NCBI RefSeq assembly: GCF_003439125.1
Contig: NZ_QSUU01000001.1
Coordinates: 247,819-274,140, forward strand
Direction of reading: 5' to 3'
DNA: 26,322 nt
Source: Collinsella sp. OM04-5
GTDB taxonomy: Bacteria > Actinomycetota > Coriobacteriia > Coriobacteriales > Coriobacteriaceae
Each line of letters starts with the position of its first letter. The stretch's first letter is position 1. The notes under the pieces are model-generated. The model worked only from the letters and a program-made list of their open reading frames with translations, had not been told where the DNA came from and searched no databases. A program made the translations under genes and the position numbers. Shown here one piece after another: positions 24,752 to 26,322 of this stretch.

Positions 24752-26152
24752 GTGTGCGCGATAATTCATTTTGGAACTGACGGTTGGCGCGCTCGCGTCG
24801 ATGAGGACTTCACTGCCGATAACGTTGCCCGTATCGCCGATGCCGTCGGCGAGTTGTGGCAAAAGACCAATCCGGGCAAAACGGTATATATAGGGTTCGA
24901 CACCCGGCCCCTGGCGCGCGAGTTCGCTGAGCTCGCGGCGGGCGTGCTAGCAGCGCACGGGCTGGACACCGTGCTCGCTTCGCGACCTGTTCCGACCCCT
25001 GCCCTTACGTGGGCGGCGGCTTATGACGGTGAGGCGTGCGGCGCGCTCATGGTGACGGGGTCCCATCATCCGCAGGGTTATCTGTGCCTCAAGATTCGCA
25101 TGGGTGACGGCTCAACCGCCAACCAGGATGTCATCGAAGAGCTCGAAGAGACCATGGCTCCCGAGCCAATGGGGATCGAGGGGCAATATCGCACCGCGGA
25201 TATCATTCCTGACTATATGCAGGCGGTGGCATCATTTGTCGATGCCGAAGCCATCCGCGCCGCGCACTTGCGCGTGGTTGTCGATCCCATGGGCGGCGCA
25301 GCCCAGGGCTATCTAGCCGACTTGCTGCGCGAGCTTGGCGTTGAGGTGCACGAGATTCACGCCGGGCAGGCGCCTGACCAAGAAGATATCTGCCCCGACC
25401 CCGTTGAGCCGTGGGTGGACGCTTGCGAGCATACGGTTATCGAGGACGGAGCTTGCGCTGGTCTGGTGACCGACGGCGACGCCGACCGTATCGGCGCGGT
25501 TGACGAGCGCGGCAGATATATACATCCGCATCAGATCATGGCGCTCGTTTTGGGCGACTTGGTTCAATTTCGTAATTTGGAGGGGCGCGTCGTCGTCAAT
25601 CTTTCATGCTCGACGCTCGTGCGTCGCATTGCCGAGGCGCTTGGCTGCCGCGTGACCGTCAAACCAGTCGGTTTCAAATATATAGCGGCGGAGATGAAGA
25701 AGGGCGGCGTCCTCATGGGCGGCGAAGAAGCCGGTGGTATCGGCATCGCCGCGCATATGCCCGAGCGCGATGGAATCCTCGCCTGTCTGATTCTGTGTGA
25801 GCTTATGGCAAAGACGGACGCGCCTTTGGGCGTTCTGGTCGACCAACTCGAGGACAGTTTTGGTAAGACGAGTTACGGTCGACGCGATTTGCGCCTTGAG
25901 GCCGAAGATGCCGAAACGTTACGAACCCTGCTGCCGGGCGTAAACCCCAAGTCGATTTGTGGCAAGGTACCGCAAAACGTTAGTCATATGGACGGCTTGC
26001 GTCTGTCATTCGAGGATGACACGTGGCTGCTGGTCCGTCCTAGCGGGACCGAACCAGTGGTGCGCGTCTACGCCGAGGGGTTCTCGGTGGAAGAACGTGA
26101 TGAGTTGCTCGATGCTGGCTGTGCTTTAGCTAGGGGGACGTATCCGCTTTAA
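24752..26152 (+). CDS. Phosphoglucomutase/phosphomannomutase (alpha-D-phosphohexomutase)
   Basis: Interconverts hexose 1- and 6-phosphates for glycogen, wall or nucleotide-sugar synthesis. It is 466 aa with the four-domain layout: FGTDGWRARV at the N-terminus; active serine Ser104 in TGSHHPQGY; metal loop DGDADR (Asp241, Asp243, Asp245); sugar-binding GGEEAGG (Glu325-Glu326); and phosphate-binding RPSGTEP (429-435). The active-site motif is normally TASHNP; here Gly precedes the Ser and His replaces Asn. GEEAGG points to the phosphoglucomutase side of the family, but the sugar preference is unproven. GTG 24752 is chosen because GAGGTG lies about nine bases upstream and the conserved N-terminus follows closely; in-frame starts further up overlap the promoter region. 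Confidence 0.9.
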   Translation: MCAIIHFGTDGWRARVDEDFTADNVARIADAVGELWQKTNPGKTVYIGFDTRPLAREFAELAAGVLAAHGLDTVLASRPVPTPALTWAAAYDGEACGALMVTGSHHPQGYLCLKIRMGDGSTANQDVIEELEETMAPEPMGIEGQYRTADIIPDYMQAVASFVDAEAIRAAHLRVVVDPMGGAAQGYLADLLRELGVEVHEIHAGQAPDQEDICPDPVEPWVDACEHTVIEDGACAGLVTDGDADRIGAVDERGRYIHPHQIMALVLGDLVQFRNLEGRVVVNLSCSTLVRRIAEALGCRVTVKPVGFKYIAAEMKKGGVLMGGEEAGGIGIAAHMPERDGILACLILCELMAKTDAPLGVLVDQLEDSFGKTSYGRRDLRLEAEDAETLRTLLPGVNPKSICGKVPQNVSHMDGLRLSFEDDTWLLVRPSGTEPVVRVYAEGFSVEERDELLDAGCALARGTYPL

Positions 26153-26322
26153 CCATGAGACTGCCTTATATAAAGAGATGCTCGGCGAGCGGTAGTTAAC
26201 GGCTGGCAAACGTTAGTCGGATCACAAGATATGTAGGAAATGTGTACGCCCAGATTCCCGCCCCCGGCACCCCTCCGGTCTGGCAATATATCTCCTTGCC
26301 GCGCGGCCCGGTCGGACCGGAT
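26153..26322. other. Gene-free window end with an incomplete hairpin
   Basis: No gene is seen. TCCGGTC (26274-26280) and GACCGGA (26315-26321) can pair around GGCAA (26282-26286) and TTGCC (26296-26300). No T-tract is visible before the window ends, so it cannot be told whether this is a terminator or part of a leader. Confidence 0.35.

Overview
The window is about 26.3 kb of GC-rich bacterial chromosome with dense, mostly plus-strand genes. Codon use, GTG/TTG starts, protein style and the order prfA - prmC - tsaC - upp - atp operon - murA point to a high-GC Gram-positive of the class Coriobacteriia, most likely Collinsella or a close relative. That placement rests on recognition and was not checked against a database. 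No CRISPR array, rRNA, tRNA or prophage was seen.

Layout. (1) 1-273: a structured intergenic repeat (copy A) and the leader of the first gene. (2) 274-3166: a three-gene polar amino-acid ABC importer (binding lipoprotein, permease, ATPase), followed by an M20 peptidase (3239-4654). (3) 4886-11766: a translation and housekeeping cluster of prfA, prmC, tsaC and upp, with two apparent insertions: a hicAB toxin-antitoxin pair between prmC and tsaC, and glpK between tsaC and upp. A 646-bp gene-free gap between prfA and prmC holds repeat copy B, a compact array of three 27-nt palindromic units and an AT-rich patch. (4) 11958-18930: the complete F1Fo ATP synthase operon (atpI-like, atpB, E, F, H, A, G, D, C) with its own promoter and a strong terminator. 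(5) 19019-21550: murA and a LytR-CpsA-Psr cell-wall ligase, followed by repeat copies D (truncated) and C. (6) 21898-24592: pepT on the minus strand, divergent from a DtxR/MntR-type metalloregulator and a homocysteine S-methyltransferase family gene. (7) 24752-26152: a phosphoglucomutase/phosphomannomutase, then a gene-free end.

How it fits together. The importer, M20 peptidase and PepT suggest a lifestyle based on amino acids and peptides. prfA and prmC encode release factor 1 and the methylase of its GGQ glutamine. tsaC supports tRNA t6A synthesis. The ATP synthase, MurA and LCP protein supply energy and cell-wall functions.

The most unusual content is not protein-coding. Four copies of an intergenic element of about 165 bp share conserved single-stranded segments, while their stems differ by compensatory base changes. 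Between copies A and C I count five paired double substitutions that preserve pairing. This is the signature of selection on a folded RNA or single-stranded DNA structure, and I do not recognise the family. Copy B lies next to three abutting 27-nt units (7-nt arm, 13-nt core, 7-nt arm) whose arms also covary.
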